From assembly GCA_011009095.1 (NCBI GenBank), contig VTPC01004063.1, positions 60,455 to 124,454 of the forward strand: DNA of 64,000 nt. The letters are read 5' to 3'. How positions within the stretch are numbered: position 1 is the stretch's first letter; every line of letters begins with the position of its first letter. The notes under the pieces were generated by a model, which was not told where the DNA came from, did not search any database, and saw only the letters and a program-made list of their open reading frames with translations. The position numbers were made by a program, and so were the translations under genes. Shown one piece after another: positions 47,351 to 58,905 of the stretch. Source of the stretch: Ignelater luminosus. Taxonomy: Eukaryota; Arthropoda; Insecta; Coleoptera; Elateridae.

Positions 47351-47720
47351 ATGGGCTGATTTCTTTTATCCTTCAAAGATTTCTGGGCAATTCTGTTGAG
47401 GAAAGCTTATAATAACGAATGAGAATTTCAAAATGAAAAGCAATTAAGGCTCTTGAATATTTCACTTTGTTACTTCGAACTGAAGTTGTGGTATGATTGA
47501 TTACACTGATTAACAGATTGAAACTTTTTTTTTCTGGTTCCTAGTTAGAAACAGGTGAGCTTGAATCATTTTCTTGATTTTGAATCCAAATCTGCTTTTG
47601 GTTTTTCCCTAGCATGTATATTTTCCGAGAAAAACATAATTTTGTTTCGAAATAAAACGCTAAAGTAATTAATTAGATGCATTTTTTATTACAAAATGTA
47701 CATAAAACCCATTAAAATAT

Positions 47721-49205
47721 TCAATTTGACAGTTTTCTTTTGTGTAATGATGTATTAAGGTCTTCTCTAATCAGTAACCAATAGTAATCACCCAATATGT
47801 TTGAATTCCATCTTCCCTGGTACCGGCTTTCCAACGTTGAAAGATCTTGATGGAAACGCTCCCCATGCTTATCACTTACAAGTCCCAAATTGTCTGGGAA
47901 AAAATCCAAATGGGAATGTAAATAATGCATCTTTAGCGACATATTACATCCCATTTTACGGTAAGCGGTCAACATTTCGTCGACGAGGTTTCTGAAACTT
48001 TACGCTTTCTTGTTGCCCAGAAAGCCCTTTACGACAGATTTGAAACAATTTTACAAAATTCTTTATCACCCCTTACTTTATATACAAAGGGGGCAAATAG
48101 ATATTGTTTCTATTCACAAGGCTTGCATGTAAAATATTTTTTTCTCCCACAACTATCTGCCTACTTGGCCAACTTTTCAAAATATAATGCTGCGATTTAG
48201 CACGACTGTCCACTCGCACAAAAAGCAACTGTACTCGTATTTTGTAAATCCCAGTTGCATTCCAAATAACAAAGCTATAACTTTTAAATCTCCACAGATT
48301 TTCCACTCTTATCGTTCATAGTCTACGCTCGTTAAAAGGCATTTCATAGTTTCATAAAATTCCTTTAGGTGAACTGAATATGCAATGGGAACTGAAGGCA
48401 ATGCGTTGCCTTTGTGCAATAGAACAACTTTCAAACTAAATTTAGATGCATCAATGAACAGTCGCCATTCTTCTGGTTTTTGTTTACGTCCAAGGGTTTC
48501 CATCAAACCGTCAATATCACTGCAGCAGGTAAGCTTGTCGTAGAATAAAACTCAGAAAACTTATTTTCGCGGTTACGGAAATGACTAATTTTGATACTGT
48601 GTTCTAATAAATTCCAACTATTCAATCGGGAGCCAAGCAACTCGACTTTGCTTTTGCTTAAGTTCAAATCATGAACTAAATCGTTTAGTGTCTGAGCAAA
48701 TGTGGCTCAGTGGCATATGGAGGAATAAACTCTGGATCACTGCTAGAAACGTCGACATTTTCTTCATCTGATGCTTCAAATGTTTCTGGTGGCACTGGAA
48801 CTGGAAGATCGGTACAATGGCCAACGGGTCTTATCGCCGATGTTAAATTAGGATACATAACAGATTTTTTATTTTTTGGAGAGAAGCTTGCTATCTTTGT
48901 TATGCAGAGGTAACAATCGGTTAGATGATCCTTTTGTTCCCTTCATATCATAGGTACTGCGAAGGGCATACGTACACGAGAACCTTTGATCCACTGTCGG
49001 TGGAAGAAACAAAAAATATGCGGTGCTCATTGCTTATCTTGATCTCTAACTTGACATCCAAAGTGCAGACGATAAGCTCTCCTTATTAGCGCTTTAAAAC
49101 ATCGTTTTTGGTGTTTAGCAGTAAACTCTCCACAAACGTAACAAAAACTGTTCGGATCGTTCACACTTTTACGGGATATGATTAATGTTTCTATAGTTAT
49201 CACTC
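47721..49205 (-). pseudogene. pseudogene of a multicopy arthropod family, function unknown
   Basis: Minus-strand frames form one long decayed reading from right to left. SFCYVCGEFTAKHQKRCFKA is at about 49150; MPFAVPM and DHLTDCYLC then VMYPNLTSAIRPVGH at about 49000-48840. LNSWNLLEHSIKISHFRNRE is near 48610, EEWRLFIDASKFSLKVVLLH at 48470, and SQHYILKSWPSRQIVVGEKN at 48180. The end is HYLHSHLDFFPDNLGLVSDK then HGERFHQDL at 47910. Known only from general memory: proteins with HGERFHQD and this Cys-rich start occur in many copies in insect genomes and probably travel with mobile DNA. Several frameshifts and stops mark it as dead here. I assign no activity. Confidence 0.6.
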
Positions 49206-51230
49206 AAAACACAAGAGATTTTCTTTGTTAAGCAGTGATAATGCAACTTTATAAAACTTCGCTCGCTCCACAAAACAGTACTAACACTGGACTGGTTCAT
49301 ACATAAGTGATCTCACTTATGGAAAGTTGAAATAATATTTACAAATATTTATCAGAGTTACATACCTGTTGATGACATGTTAATAGCTTTTTAATATATG
49401 CGGAATGCAATTGCCCCATTTCCAAAACTTCTTATCGCAAAAATACGTAATTATCTAATGTAATTATAATTACACTGTCCACTGGAACTACAAATGCATA
49501 CATTTCAAAAACTACGCGTGATAGAAACAATCTGAAAGAAGATTTGAATTCAGAATGAAAAGTTACATAAGGATACCTAGTTTTGTTTAAGAACGAAAAA
49601 CCCTGGTAATCATCACTGTTATAATTGCTATAAGCTTCTTGGTCGAAAGGAGCAGACTGATCTGATTGAAGTTGATTAATAATCCGTTCTTTTTGTGAAT
49701 TATAGGATGACAAGACTACTTTTTATAATAATAAGTATTTTATAAGTAGAAGTATATGAAGGTCAAGCTTGCAACTTATCTACTAAAGGTTCAAATGGTC
49801 TACAAGAATTATGTAAATTTAGTCCTAACAAGACTGCAGATGATGATTTTTCAAAAGAAATTTTAATAATCCTGATTTATTTGATTTTTATTAATTGTGT
49901 GAGTGAGACCATCTATATAAATACTATAAAAGTAGGAAATCTATTTGAGACGAATTTATAAATGAGTACTCTTCTATTCTTTGTTGCTATTATGAAGATA
50001 TCAACCTGACAAATTGCATCTTAAATATTAGATGACATAAATTAACAGACGGAGCTATCTACAATCGAAAGCAATAATTTTTGGCCATTTTGCATATTCA
50101 TAAATCTAGTGTTGGTGCAGATGTAATACTTAAGTAAATTCCTTACAAGTGAGTATTGTAAATAATAATATTTTTATCTAATAATAAATTGACACTACTA
50201 CCTTATTAAGAGAAACTGACAATGGTATTCTTCATTTACATTCTGCATACCCACGTATCTATTGAAGATACAAAAGAAAGGATGACTAATTACAGAGTAC
50301 TTTTCTACCTATGTTAGTGAAGTTTCACTTCATTTGTAATCATGTGGGCATGCATAAGCCGTGTATTGTATCCGATATGGATTTAAATATTTAATAGCAA
50401 TTGTAGGTTTAATGTGACTAGGATTTCTGGAAATTTTTAAATTGATCTTTCTGAATCTGAAACCTTGCTGATAAACATTTTAGTGTTGAAAAATATACAA
50501 ATATTTAATGAGTACGTTTGAGAAGGTTACATTAAATTATTTCTATTTTTTGTGTTATTACATCCGGTACTATTATTGTATATTATAATAGTAGATAAAT
50601 CACACATATAATTTTTTATTTTATACAGTTAAATAGTAATTTAATGAGACACAATAGCCTATACAACACAATATACAAATTTCTCATTTTTTGCGAAAGG
50701 AGGTTAATGTATCAATTTTAATATAAACTAAATCTTAACTTAAGCTTTTGTGTATTCTCCTCTCTTTTTTTCATTAGATATATATCAAAACGTATCACGC
50801 ATAATTGCTCAAGTAAGTTATTAGGTAATTTACACAAATCAACCGACTTTAATAGAATTGTAGTTCTTACATTCTTAATCGAATATTGTATAGGTAATTT
50901 AAAAAAATGGAAATCGAGAAACTTTTTCGTTTTGACATTTAACCCTAGGTTTAAAAATAACGGGGTTTGGGACGATTGCTGAAATAAAAAGAAGTCCTTA
51001 AGGTCACTCAACCGTTTTGATTAATTCAGTAACCCTAAAAATAAGAATTATGTAAAATTCCAGCAATTTTTAATGCACATACTACATCAATAAACAGACA
51101 TCAATCTTTGAATTTCCAAAGATTAGATAATCCGGATTCAACAAAAAGGTTAATTGTTCTTTCCTATATTATAATTTAACAAAAATGTCAGGACGACTGA
51201 AGTCAACTCACACCTTTTATTGATTTGCAG
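49206..51230. other. intron 2, last part: AT-rich, no recognisable gene
   Basis: Two minus-strand open frames (49713-49432 and 51011-50718, 93 and 97 codons) match no family I know. The rest is AT-rich up to the exon 3 acceptor. Confidence 0.4.
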
Positions 51231-51453
51231 GCCACGACGCCGTTCTGGCAGCAGTATAGTTGTGTTAGACGGTGAATTAGACACGGTGAAGAAACCTCCT
51301 GACGAACTTGAAGATAATCTCGACTACAACATGGTGATGATGTTGGCCGGTGACAATGGTCCTCATCGGGAAATGGCTGTCGACGTTCCTGACACATTTA
51401 TTGCTAGTACCAAGACGCCACCAAAATACCCACCGCCAAAACCTAAATTACAG
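51231..51453 (+). CDS. sdt: stardust exon 3 with Par-6-binding ECR1 segment
   Basis: The acceptor GATTTGCAG is followed by one G that completes the Arg codon from exon 2, then 74 codons in phase 0 up to the donor CAG|GTAGGT. The order is a basic patch (RPRRRSGSS), an acidic stretch (LDGELD...PPDELEDNLDYN), then GDNGPHREMAVDVPDTF and a proline-rich tail (TPPKYPPPKPK). Human PALS1 has HREMAVD plus a nearby Pro in its ECR1, which binds the Par-6 PDZ domain, so this is the most diagnostic exon of the gene. By analogy it links the Crumbs complex to Par-6/aPKC at the apical membrane. The antisense ORF covering the same bases is a shadow. Confidence 0.8.
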
Positions 51454-51595
51454 GTAGGTAAACATTTTATAAACAAACTAAAGATAAACTTGTTCATTCA
51501 TTCACTAAAAAGATGGCGACACTTTTAAAATATGTATACATATATGTTGTGAAATTTTCTTATAGTTATATGTTTAGGAATGTTATGAACTTTAG
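51454..51595 (+). other. short intron between the two ECR1-like exons
   Basis: This 142-bp intron has GTAGGT and TTTAG borders. It is far shorter than the other visible introns, which fits a local exon duplication. If it is retained, the frame runs on as VGKHFINK and stops about 75 bases after the donor. Confidence 0.65.
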
Positions 51596-51736
51596 GTAGG
51601 TTATAATCGTCTACTTGGAGTAACCTTTGGAGATAGCAGCCGTGAACGTGCAATAGATGTACCAGATACAATTTTCGAAAATGCCGAAATAAACAAAAAG
51701 TCATCCTCAAAACATTCATCATCGAAAACAAATAAG
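51596..51736 (+). CDS. sdt: stardust exon 4, second ECR1-like module
   Basis: Forty-seven codons lie in phase 0 between the acceptor GAACTTTAG and the donor AAG|GTAAAA, after a very short 142-bp intron. It reads YNRLLGVTFGDSSRERAIDV then PDTIF, followed by a Lys/Ser-rich tail (KKSSSKHSSSKTNK). The first part lines up with exon 3: YN, a hydrophobic run, GD, RE.A.DVPDT. This suggests an internal duplication of the Par-6-binding segment. It is too short to appear as an ATG-initiated ORF; the evidence is the splice borders, the phase and the similarity to its neighbour. Skipping it would keep the frame (141 bases), so it could be an alternative cassette. Confidence 0.68.
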
Positions 51737-54647
51737 GTAAAAATGAAAAGAAAACAATGAAAGGAAAACTAATAGATATTTTTGGCTTTATAATTGGCAT
51801 GGTAATTTTTTTAATACTTTTCTCTTGTTGTATATATACTTGTTTGGTAGATATTAACACAATGAAAATCACAACCTTTTTATAGATACAATACAATTTT
51901 TCTTATTATTCGTTTTACTTTAACAAGGTCACGATACGTTTTATTATATTACTTCAAGTAGATTTTAAGATCGTAGAATAGCAAATTCATTTATTTATTA
52001 TATTTATAAATAACGCAATCCTAATTAAAATCTAAGCAATAATAGCATGCAGTACAAGGGTGAATGAGTTGTTATCTGTATGTACCGGATGATCCAAAAT
52101 GATTGATGATAGTTTGAGTTTCCCGCGAAATAAAAATTCTTGATTTAGCCTTGTTTGACATTGGCTGATTAAAGTGACTGCCAATTCCAAGCTGCAGAAA
52201 TCACGTGGGAAATTCAAATCATTTTGGATCACTCGTTATGTTTATAATGCGTATTTATTTTTTTGCGTAATAGGCTGTGTTATTCATGATAGATATTTTC
52301 AGGTTTAAGAAATTCTAAAAATGAATTCATAAGATTCAAGTTGTCTATCTCAATCGTGACTTAGTTTTTCAAATCAAGTATCAAATTATTTGGTCAGTCG
52401 TATACTAGAAAGATTTGAAAATCTAAGAAAATTACTAGTAGACTAGTAACTGACTCATTACTATCATTTTTCGGATTTCCTAACCGTAAGTATCGGAAGA
52501 TTTGAAGCTCCCTCCTTTTGGTGATCAAATCACTTTTGGACTTGACTAAATTGGCATTTCTTTTACTTGTAGCTACGTTTATTTTGCATGTAAATCATTA
52601 CATAATGTACTGTGAAGTCAATTCAGAAATTTTTTTATGTAAAGCTTGTTTGCATGGTTTTAGTTTTTTTATTTTGAGTGAGAATGATTTTTTTAACTAT
52701 TTTATTAGCTCATAGGAATTACTTATCGTGCGAAATTTAAACAAAACAAATTAATTTTATTATTTTTCTTTAATGTCTATAAATCATAAAACAAATTCAA
52801 TTATATTGTATTTTCTTCCCGAAAATCTTCTTAATGGTAAGACAATGTGTGTGTCACATCAATAAAATTCTGCAAAATCTAAAAATGAAAGAATCAGACG
52901 CTACACTTTGCTAATATTTATAATATTCCTACCTGCCTTTGCATAGTAGGTATTGAGGGTCTTATTTGTCGTACTGTCTCCTGCAACCACTTCGAATCAA
53001 CTTCTCTGCTTTATTTCGTTTCCATTCATCACTTCTCATTTTTCAGGATATATAGGGCGTCTAAGCAAGCTTAGAGAACTATTTCTTCTCAAATTTAATT
53101 AGATATTCCTCTCTTCTGTTCTTATTTGATTCAAAAGAGTATGCAATTAATAAATCTCCGTTGATAATAAATTTGAGTTCAGCACATTTTATAATTTTTA
53201 TGATTTACTTACTGTTATCAAGCTGCACTGTTTGATTTTTGTCATTTGAGTGCATGCAATGTCAAAAATGTAATTTCTGTAATTCCAGAGTTAAGATCAA
53301 AGGTCGCGCCAGCCGGGATTCCTATTTTCGAAAGAAAGATTCTGATCAATGTTTACTGATATAAAGCTTCTGATAGTCTTAACTTATCTTGAATATCATT
53401 TAAAGGCCCTCCGGAAGAAAATTGAAAATTTCAGCTTTAATATTACAAATACAAGTGGACGTTAGATGTGTAGTTAAGTATTTAATACAACGATTAGTTT
53501 CGGGAGACGCTGGTATCTAGAAAATCGAACACGATTAACTCATAGGTTCAAACCTAGACGATTAGTCTCCAAAATCATGTATATATGACCCTGATAATTG
53601 ATTCCCGTTGTGCATAGGCGTCAAATGCAAAAAACTATTCTAATTCTTCTTACAATTTCAATATTTACTGTAACATAAACTTAACAAATCAAAACTGTTC
53701 TGTTTCACCCAAACATTGGTTGAAATAATCTTGTAACGTCCGCTACTTTGGTACTTACAGCAATTTATTTAGATAGCATCCTAGTATCGCAATCTATCAT
53801 CATAAGCGACGATAAACAATAATGATGATGTGTATATTATACAAATGACATAGTGAAGTCTTTATCTGTCAGAATTTTTAAATTGAAACCGCTGTAACTT
53901 GAAACTGAAACCGCAGCAGCGCATTTTATTATACTTTAGTTCCTGTTTAGATCTCATCAAGGGATTACGTTGTGTCCTTATTATGCGCCATTTACGGGAC
54001 ACCTTGTAGAAAAATTACCCAATAGATTACATATAATACAAAGTGTTTATAAATGTTTTTGGGCCCAATGGACTGTGAAATCATGCTTGCGGCTGCATTT
54101 GTCGGCTTTTGAAAAACAGGATATGTATTAGAATGTTTGTCACGTTACACGTTGTTATGATGGTTGCCTAATATGTTTTTTAAGAATTAAGTTAAAACTA
54201 GTTGTTAATAAACAACAATAAATAACAAATAATAAATAAAATGTGGAACAATACAACAAATTTCAGCATAAGATTAACTGAATTGCTAAGTACAGACAAT
54301 GACATTTGCAAATGACAGGAAATAAATACGTATTAGTTCTTGAAATAAATCAACAAGGCGGTACACCAAAATTAGATTCCATAGCCAACTGGACCCAGAA
54401 ACATTTATGAACACTTTGTATAGTAGGAGAACACATAGTGTAACAAAAAAAAACAATGCACGTAATAATATATCAACAATAAATCAACGAACTAGAGAAA
54501 AAGGAGTAAAGTAATGTCCAGGCATGTAAGCTCAAGTAACAAAAAACTGATGTAAGCTAAAACAAATATGTCTTGATATATTCCGTTAGCATTTTTTGTC
54601 AGGTGACTAATGGGTGTTCTAACTTTGACATTGGTCCTAGCAGAAGG
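51737..54647. other. intron 4, first part: AT-rich
   Basis: Apart from the hairpin element at 52088-52235 I see no gene. CGGGACACCTTGTAGAAAA near 53996 resembles a mariner-type end. Confidence 0.4.
52088..52235. mobile_element. hairpin miniature element
   Basis: GATGATCCAAAATGATTGAT on the left, ending GTTTCCCGCG, is matched inversely by CACGTGGGAAATTCAAATC then ATTTTGGATCACTC on the right. Length is about 148 bp, with no coding. Confidence 0.65.
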
Positions 54648-55310
54648 TAGAAGCCTTCACGGACCAGGTTCTTTAGTCGGGCCTTTACTCGGCCCGGCTC
54701 GAAGCTCGGATTTGGATCGGGTCGTTTGGGCTTCTCGGGCCTTTCGGGTCGTTTGGGCCTCTCAGGCTTGTCAGATTTGTCAAGCGGACGAAACTGAGAT
54801 GTTTTTCGTACTGACTCAGACGCAGTATTTTTACATTGAACCGCACCAGAGGACAAGCATTACTTTCATACTGAACCAAAGTGGGGAATTCTCCGAGATC
54901 TTTTTCATACTGACTCGAACAAACTAAGTCAAGATCAGGTGATCGCCAATCGTTTATAATTCAAATCAGTTCCGAATAGAGTTACCCGATCCGAAACTCG
55001 AGTTTGCATGGGCAGGACCTCAGTTTAAGAATTTATCGAACTTTTGGCCCTGTCGGGCCGCCCGTCCGATCCGTTTGGACCTACCAAGTCATTCGGGCCT
55101 GTTGAGTCGCTTGAATCTATCTGGCCGTTTAGGACATGCCCAACCGTTTGTACTTCTCGAGTCGTTTGGCCCTGTCGGGCTTGTCGCATCTATCAAGCTT
55201 AGGGTTGGTCTGACTTTTCAGGCCGTTATTTTTGTACTGATCCGAAGCGGACGATCTTCCTACTGCCGGGCTGAGTCGAATCTGAAGATTTCAGCCCATG
55301 AAGGAGTCTA
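54648..55310 (+). mobile_element. GC-rich hAT-like non-autonomous element, full-length copy G
   Basis: The flanks GCAGAAGG at 54640-54647 and 55311-55318 are identical 8-bp direct repeats. The ends TAGAAGCCTTCACGG and the inverse of CCATGAAGGAGTCTA agree in about 12 of 15 bases. Inside are two GC-rich 9-bp tracts (54690-54790 and 55030-55230) separated by the second block (TTTTTCGTACTGACTCAGAC and similar, 54800-54925). No transposase. The clearest proof that the GC islands move as units. Confidence 0.82.
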
Positions 55311-55459
55311 GCAGAAGGCCCTTGAAATATATTTATAGACCTGCTCTTGATTCTGGTTATATGTTAATGAATTCTGTTGTTTGTAATCTTCACGACAAAC
55401 TCACTGCTTGTCTTGCTTGTAAAGAATCGAAATTATGTTGCAGTAGGGTACCATAATCG

Positions 55460-56215
55460 ATATTTCTAACTGGGCACACTCCAACCGTATGCAGGATATT
55501 TTAAGATCTTTCTCTGGATTCGTTCAATGGACAGTTGTTCAAACACATACTTAGAAAGGATACCAAATAATCGATACGTATTCATGGTGTAAAGTAGTAA
55601 AAGTAAAAATACCGTTAAATAGCTCCGAGGTTCTAAGAACAAATAGAGAGGAGCCAACTTTTCCGTTGTACTTGTGGAACGACATTTCTGACTCAAATCT
55701 AACACCAAATCTTTAATTTGTGAAGCGCTTTGAAGCATCGAGTCTGCCATATAGTAGTTGAAGATTACGGGATGTAACTTACGAATGTAAGTAACTCTAA
55801 AGCATTTTCAAACGTTTAGATTGAGTTTAGAATTTAAACATGAGGGCGTTGATATCATTATGTAGTTTAGCAGAATCAGCTGAAGATTGTATACATTTAA
55901 AGATTTCGACATCATCCGCATATGCAAGAACTGGACAAAAAATCAGAAGAGGTAATTCAAAAACAAAACAAACAATAGCGAACCAAGCTGTAACCTTTGA
56001 GGTACGCTAGATGTAGCCATAAATACATACAAGCGAAGGCCACTGTAAAATACGTAGTTGACTGCTCTCAAGGTGTGAGTGCATTAAATCAAGTGAAAAA
56101 GGTGAGAATTTGAAATTATCAAGCTTGTGTCGAACTGTCGAGCTGAAGTTTGTGTAACAAATAACATCGACCTTCACACCGCTATCAATATTTTTACAAA
56201 CATATTGCACGAAAC
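55460..56215 (-). mobile_element. CR1/Jockey-like LINE reverse-transcriptase fragment
   Basis: Minus strand, right to left: FMATSSVPQRLQLGSLLFVL near 56020-55960 (the SGVPQGS..GP block); after a frameshift VLAYADDVEIFKCIQSSADS with YADD at 55922-55911; then 55750-55466 with SIERIQRKILKYPAYG, as in the C-terminal end of such RTs. Both ends are missing and frames are broken. Confidence 0.7.
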
Positions 56216-56389
56216 AAATCCAGATTGGTCACCGTAGACCATTCAGATATATATAATAATATATAGAAATAAAGAATTTATATGTTTGTAAATCTGCGCA
56301 TGTAATTGTTTGAAAACTTTGATAAAGTTAGAGATGATTGCTATCGGATGATCGGATCTAGGATACCAAACCTTTTAAGCGTTTTTCTC

Positions 56390-56480
56390 ACGAGGCGCGA
56401 ACAGTTTCAGAGGTCTTTCAAATCTTTCTGATATCTTTATCTGATAATTTAGAAACATTTCTGAAATTTGTGTCGTAGGG
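56390..56480. repeat. small hairpin repeat, copy 1
   Basis: GAACAGTTTCAGAGGTCTTT faces AGAAACATTTCTGAAATTTG in inverse. The sequence shares TTTCTGA and CTGATA/TATCAG motifs with the hairpin at 56.7 kb. Confidence 0.45.
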
Positions 56481-56686
56481 CTAATCTTCTAAACTTAAAA
56501 CTATGAGTTAACGCTGCTCGGTCTTCTAGACGCCAGCGTCCCCCGAAACTGGTCACTAGACAGGTCGATAGATATGGAAAGAGCAGGATGATGAGGATCA
56601 GCCAGAGCAAGGGGATGCTCTTTCCAAGTTGTAGCAGTAATTAATTAATTAACTAAATGCATTGTTATAACTGCATTGAATTTGCT

Positions 56687-56700
56687 ACACACACACACAC
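56687..56700. repeat. (AC)7 microsatellite
   Basis: Seven AC repeats in a row. Confidence 0.9.
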
Positions 56701-56707
56701 TCATATA

Positions 56708-56816
56708 GTTACATCACAAAAGTTTCAGAAATGTTTCAGAAATATCAGATAAAGATGTCAGATAGAGTGTAATATTTCATAAACATGTCTGAAACCTTTT
56801 GTGCTGCATAGGATGA
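56708..56816. repeat. small hairpin repeat, copy 2
   Basis: CACAAAAGTTTCAGAAATGT on the left is matched inversely by ACATGTCTGAAACCTTTTGTG on the right with few mismatches, about 105 bp in all. Probably a foldback element related to copy 1. Confidence 0.55.
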
Positions 56817-56949
56817 GAAGATCCCTGGAAAGGGTGTTGGGAACGTAGCAAGAGCCATTGCAAATTGCTCGAAATACTTTGAGTTGGAAACGTTATAATT
56901 CGATGATATTAGAACGACCCGAAGGGCCATAGAGTTGAATTCCTATATC

Positions 56950-58905
56950 CATATCGGCATCAATATTGTTTTGTTTAAAAAAAGCTTGTTATCTATCGCT
57001 AGATGTGAGTTGCGATTCAATAGCCAGTACACCGAAGACCCAACTGAAGTCGCTTTGAAGCGTTATTTGTCTAACCAGGACTGTACTTTTATCAAGGTGG
57101 TTTTGCAGGATTTGAGGTACTACATTGGGATTCTGATGGGATGGCATTATGGTAGTGTCATCTACGAAAGAAGCGGTCCAGGAAACGTTTCTTTGGGAAA
57201 CTTCAGATCCAGACCCGTAGGTTACTTTTGATTTTGACGAGCAAGCCTTTATGTTATATTTTGTCAAACGCTGTTGAGATATGTGTGTGTGAAGGCCGCA
57301 GAGAAGTTTTTTATTTTCCTGATTTGTTCTGTTGTTGCATACTTCTGACTAAAACCAAATTGATAGTTGAGTATTTAATTGTCTTCATTGATGATAGGTG
57401 TATCGTAATTGTATGAATAACTTCTCAAAAACTTTATATAGTTTGGAGAGAAGCCTAATGGGACTGTAAGATGCTACTTCCGTGGGATCCTTACGCAGCT
57501 TAAAATCAGAATTATTTCTGCAGCCTTCCGCTGAGCTGGACGCGAGAATTTCCGGAAAATCTTTAGCAAAATGTTGTCTTGACTCCCGGGAATAGCAGTG
57601 CGAGATTCGAGTCATCTGAAATTTAATTTCAAGAGTTTTAAAACGCTGGAGAAAATTTGCAAGGCAAGGATCATAGGGTTTTTGTTAAAAAACTTTGTTT
57701 TGGACTAACAGCGGTACCTTTCATGGAGGTATAGTTGTCAAAACTTGAAGTGTTACAAAAGGTACCTGACCACTAATAATTTGTGCGACAACTAAGTACC
57801 TTTAATTATACGAGTTGATATAATAGTCACTCAAACAAGAGATGATGTTCTCGAACTGTCTTTCTAAATAAACTAAAATCATTTCTGTACTATAGGCCAA
57901 ACCATGGAGAATTGAATCCTGACTAGAAATCTCTAACTTGAAAGACTGTTTGGTACGTTCAAATTATTTTGTTGATAAGCTATGCATTGTTATAATTCAA
58001 TTGCTTGTAAAGTAAAGATAACGGAATCAGGGTCGTGCATGTGCTAAATGCTGCTATCTTTGCGTGGCGAACAACTTGTACACCTACACGCGGCCGCGGC
58101 GGCCCTGAACGAAACCAACCAGTTTTTAAAATTGTCTCGAAAACTCCTGGGAATCAAAAAGTAACCCATAATAAGACACTCTATGTGTAAAGTATCCCTT
58201 CAGGTGGAAGATATTATTAAACCAAAGCCAGCAGCCTTATCAGGGTTCAGGTTGTTCAGGACATTTTGCATTTGGAACTTCTTAATGGATTTGTCCATCT
58301 GGCTTGGTGGTATTTCCTTTGGGAAGGGTTGGAGTACATTACCGAAATGTGTTGGCTTTATCTCAGACTTGCTGTTTCTGAGAGTGGAGAGTTTTTTTGG
58401 GGATGGATTTAATCTTTTCAGTGACTCTCCACAGTGAAGGATTTGATGCCCTAATTGTTGTATTCTTTTAAAATTCCTTCAAGCTCTCTTGGAGCCTGAT
58501 TACAATTAGTTTTTAATCACCATGCTGCCACCTTTTCCTTAGCTTATTGTTTTCGTCTCACCAATATGTTGATTTAAGTATCCTTTATTTGTTTTTCTGC
58601 ACTTTCTATTGTTTCCGTAAAATTCTTAGTTGTTTCTTCAATTTCCGGGTTAGATTTTGATGGAGCGTGTAAATTTATCTAATTAAATATTTTTCTTCTA
58701 AATAGATTTTAATTTGGAGGCTAGAGTAGGTGGGCTCGTTTTTAGGCAAGTTTGTGTATGTAAATTGGAGTGTAAGTCTTCACGTGACTTAATTGTCAGG
58801 TGATTGGGAGAAATGTTCTTGATAATTGATAATACTAAAATCGAGGACGTCAGGTACTTTATTGCAATCGGTGGGCCAAGATGTTAGTTTGCCTGTTGGT
58901 AAGTG
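56950..58905 (-). mobile_element. Jockey-like LINE, decayed, antisense
   Basis: Right to left on the minus strand. Endonuclease end: TSWPTDCNKVPDVLDFSII at about 58890-58830. Linker: NPSLWRVTEKI at about 58450-58415. RT entry: NVLNNLNPDKAAGFGLIIS near 58260-58210. DPTEVASYSPIRLLSKLYKV then FEKLF near 57500-57440. Catalytic region FVDDTTIMPSHQNPNVV at 57168-57120, where the motif is FVDD. About 400 bases near 57.7-58.1 kb break the order, and the 3' end is lost. Plus-strand ORFs here are shadows. Confidence 0.75.

Noticed and set aside
51525-51896. A 123-codon minus-strand ORF overlapping exon 4
   Set aside because: Shadow of the sense exon and flanking intron.
56989-57267. A 92-codon minus-strand ORF as an independent gene
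   Set aside because: It contains the FVDDTTIM segment of the antisense Jockey-like LINE and lacks both ends of a protein.
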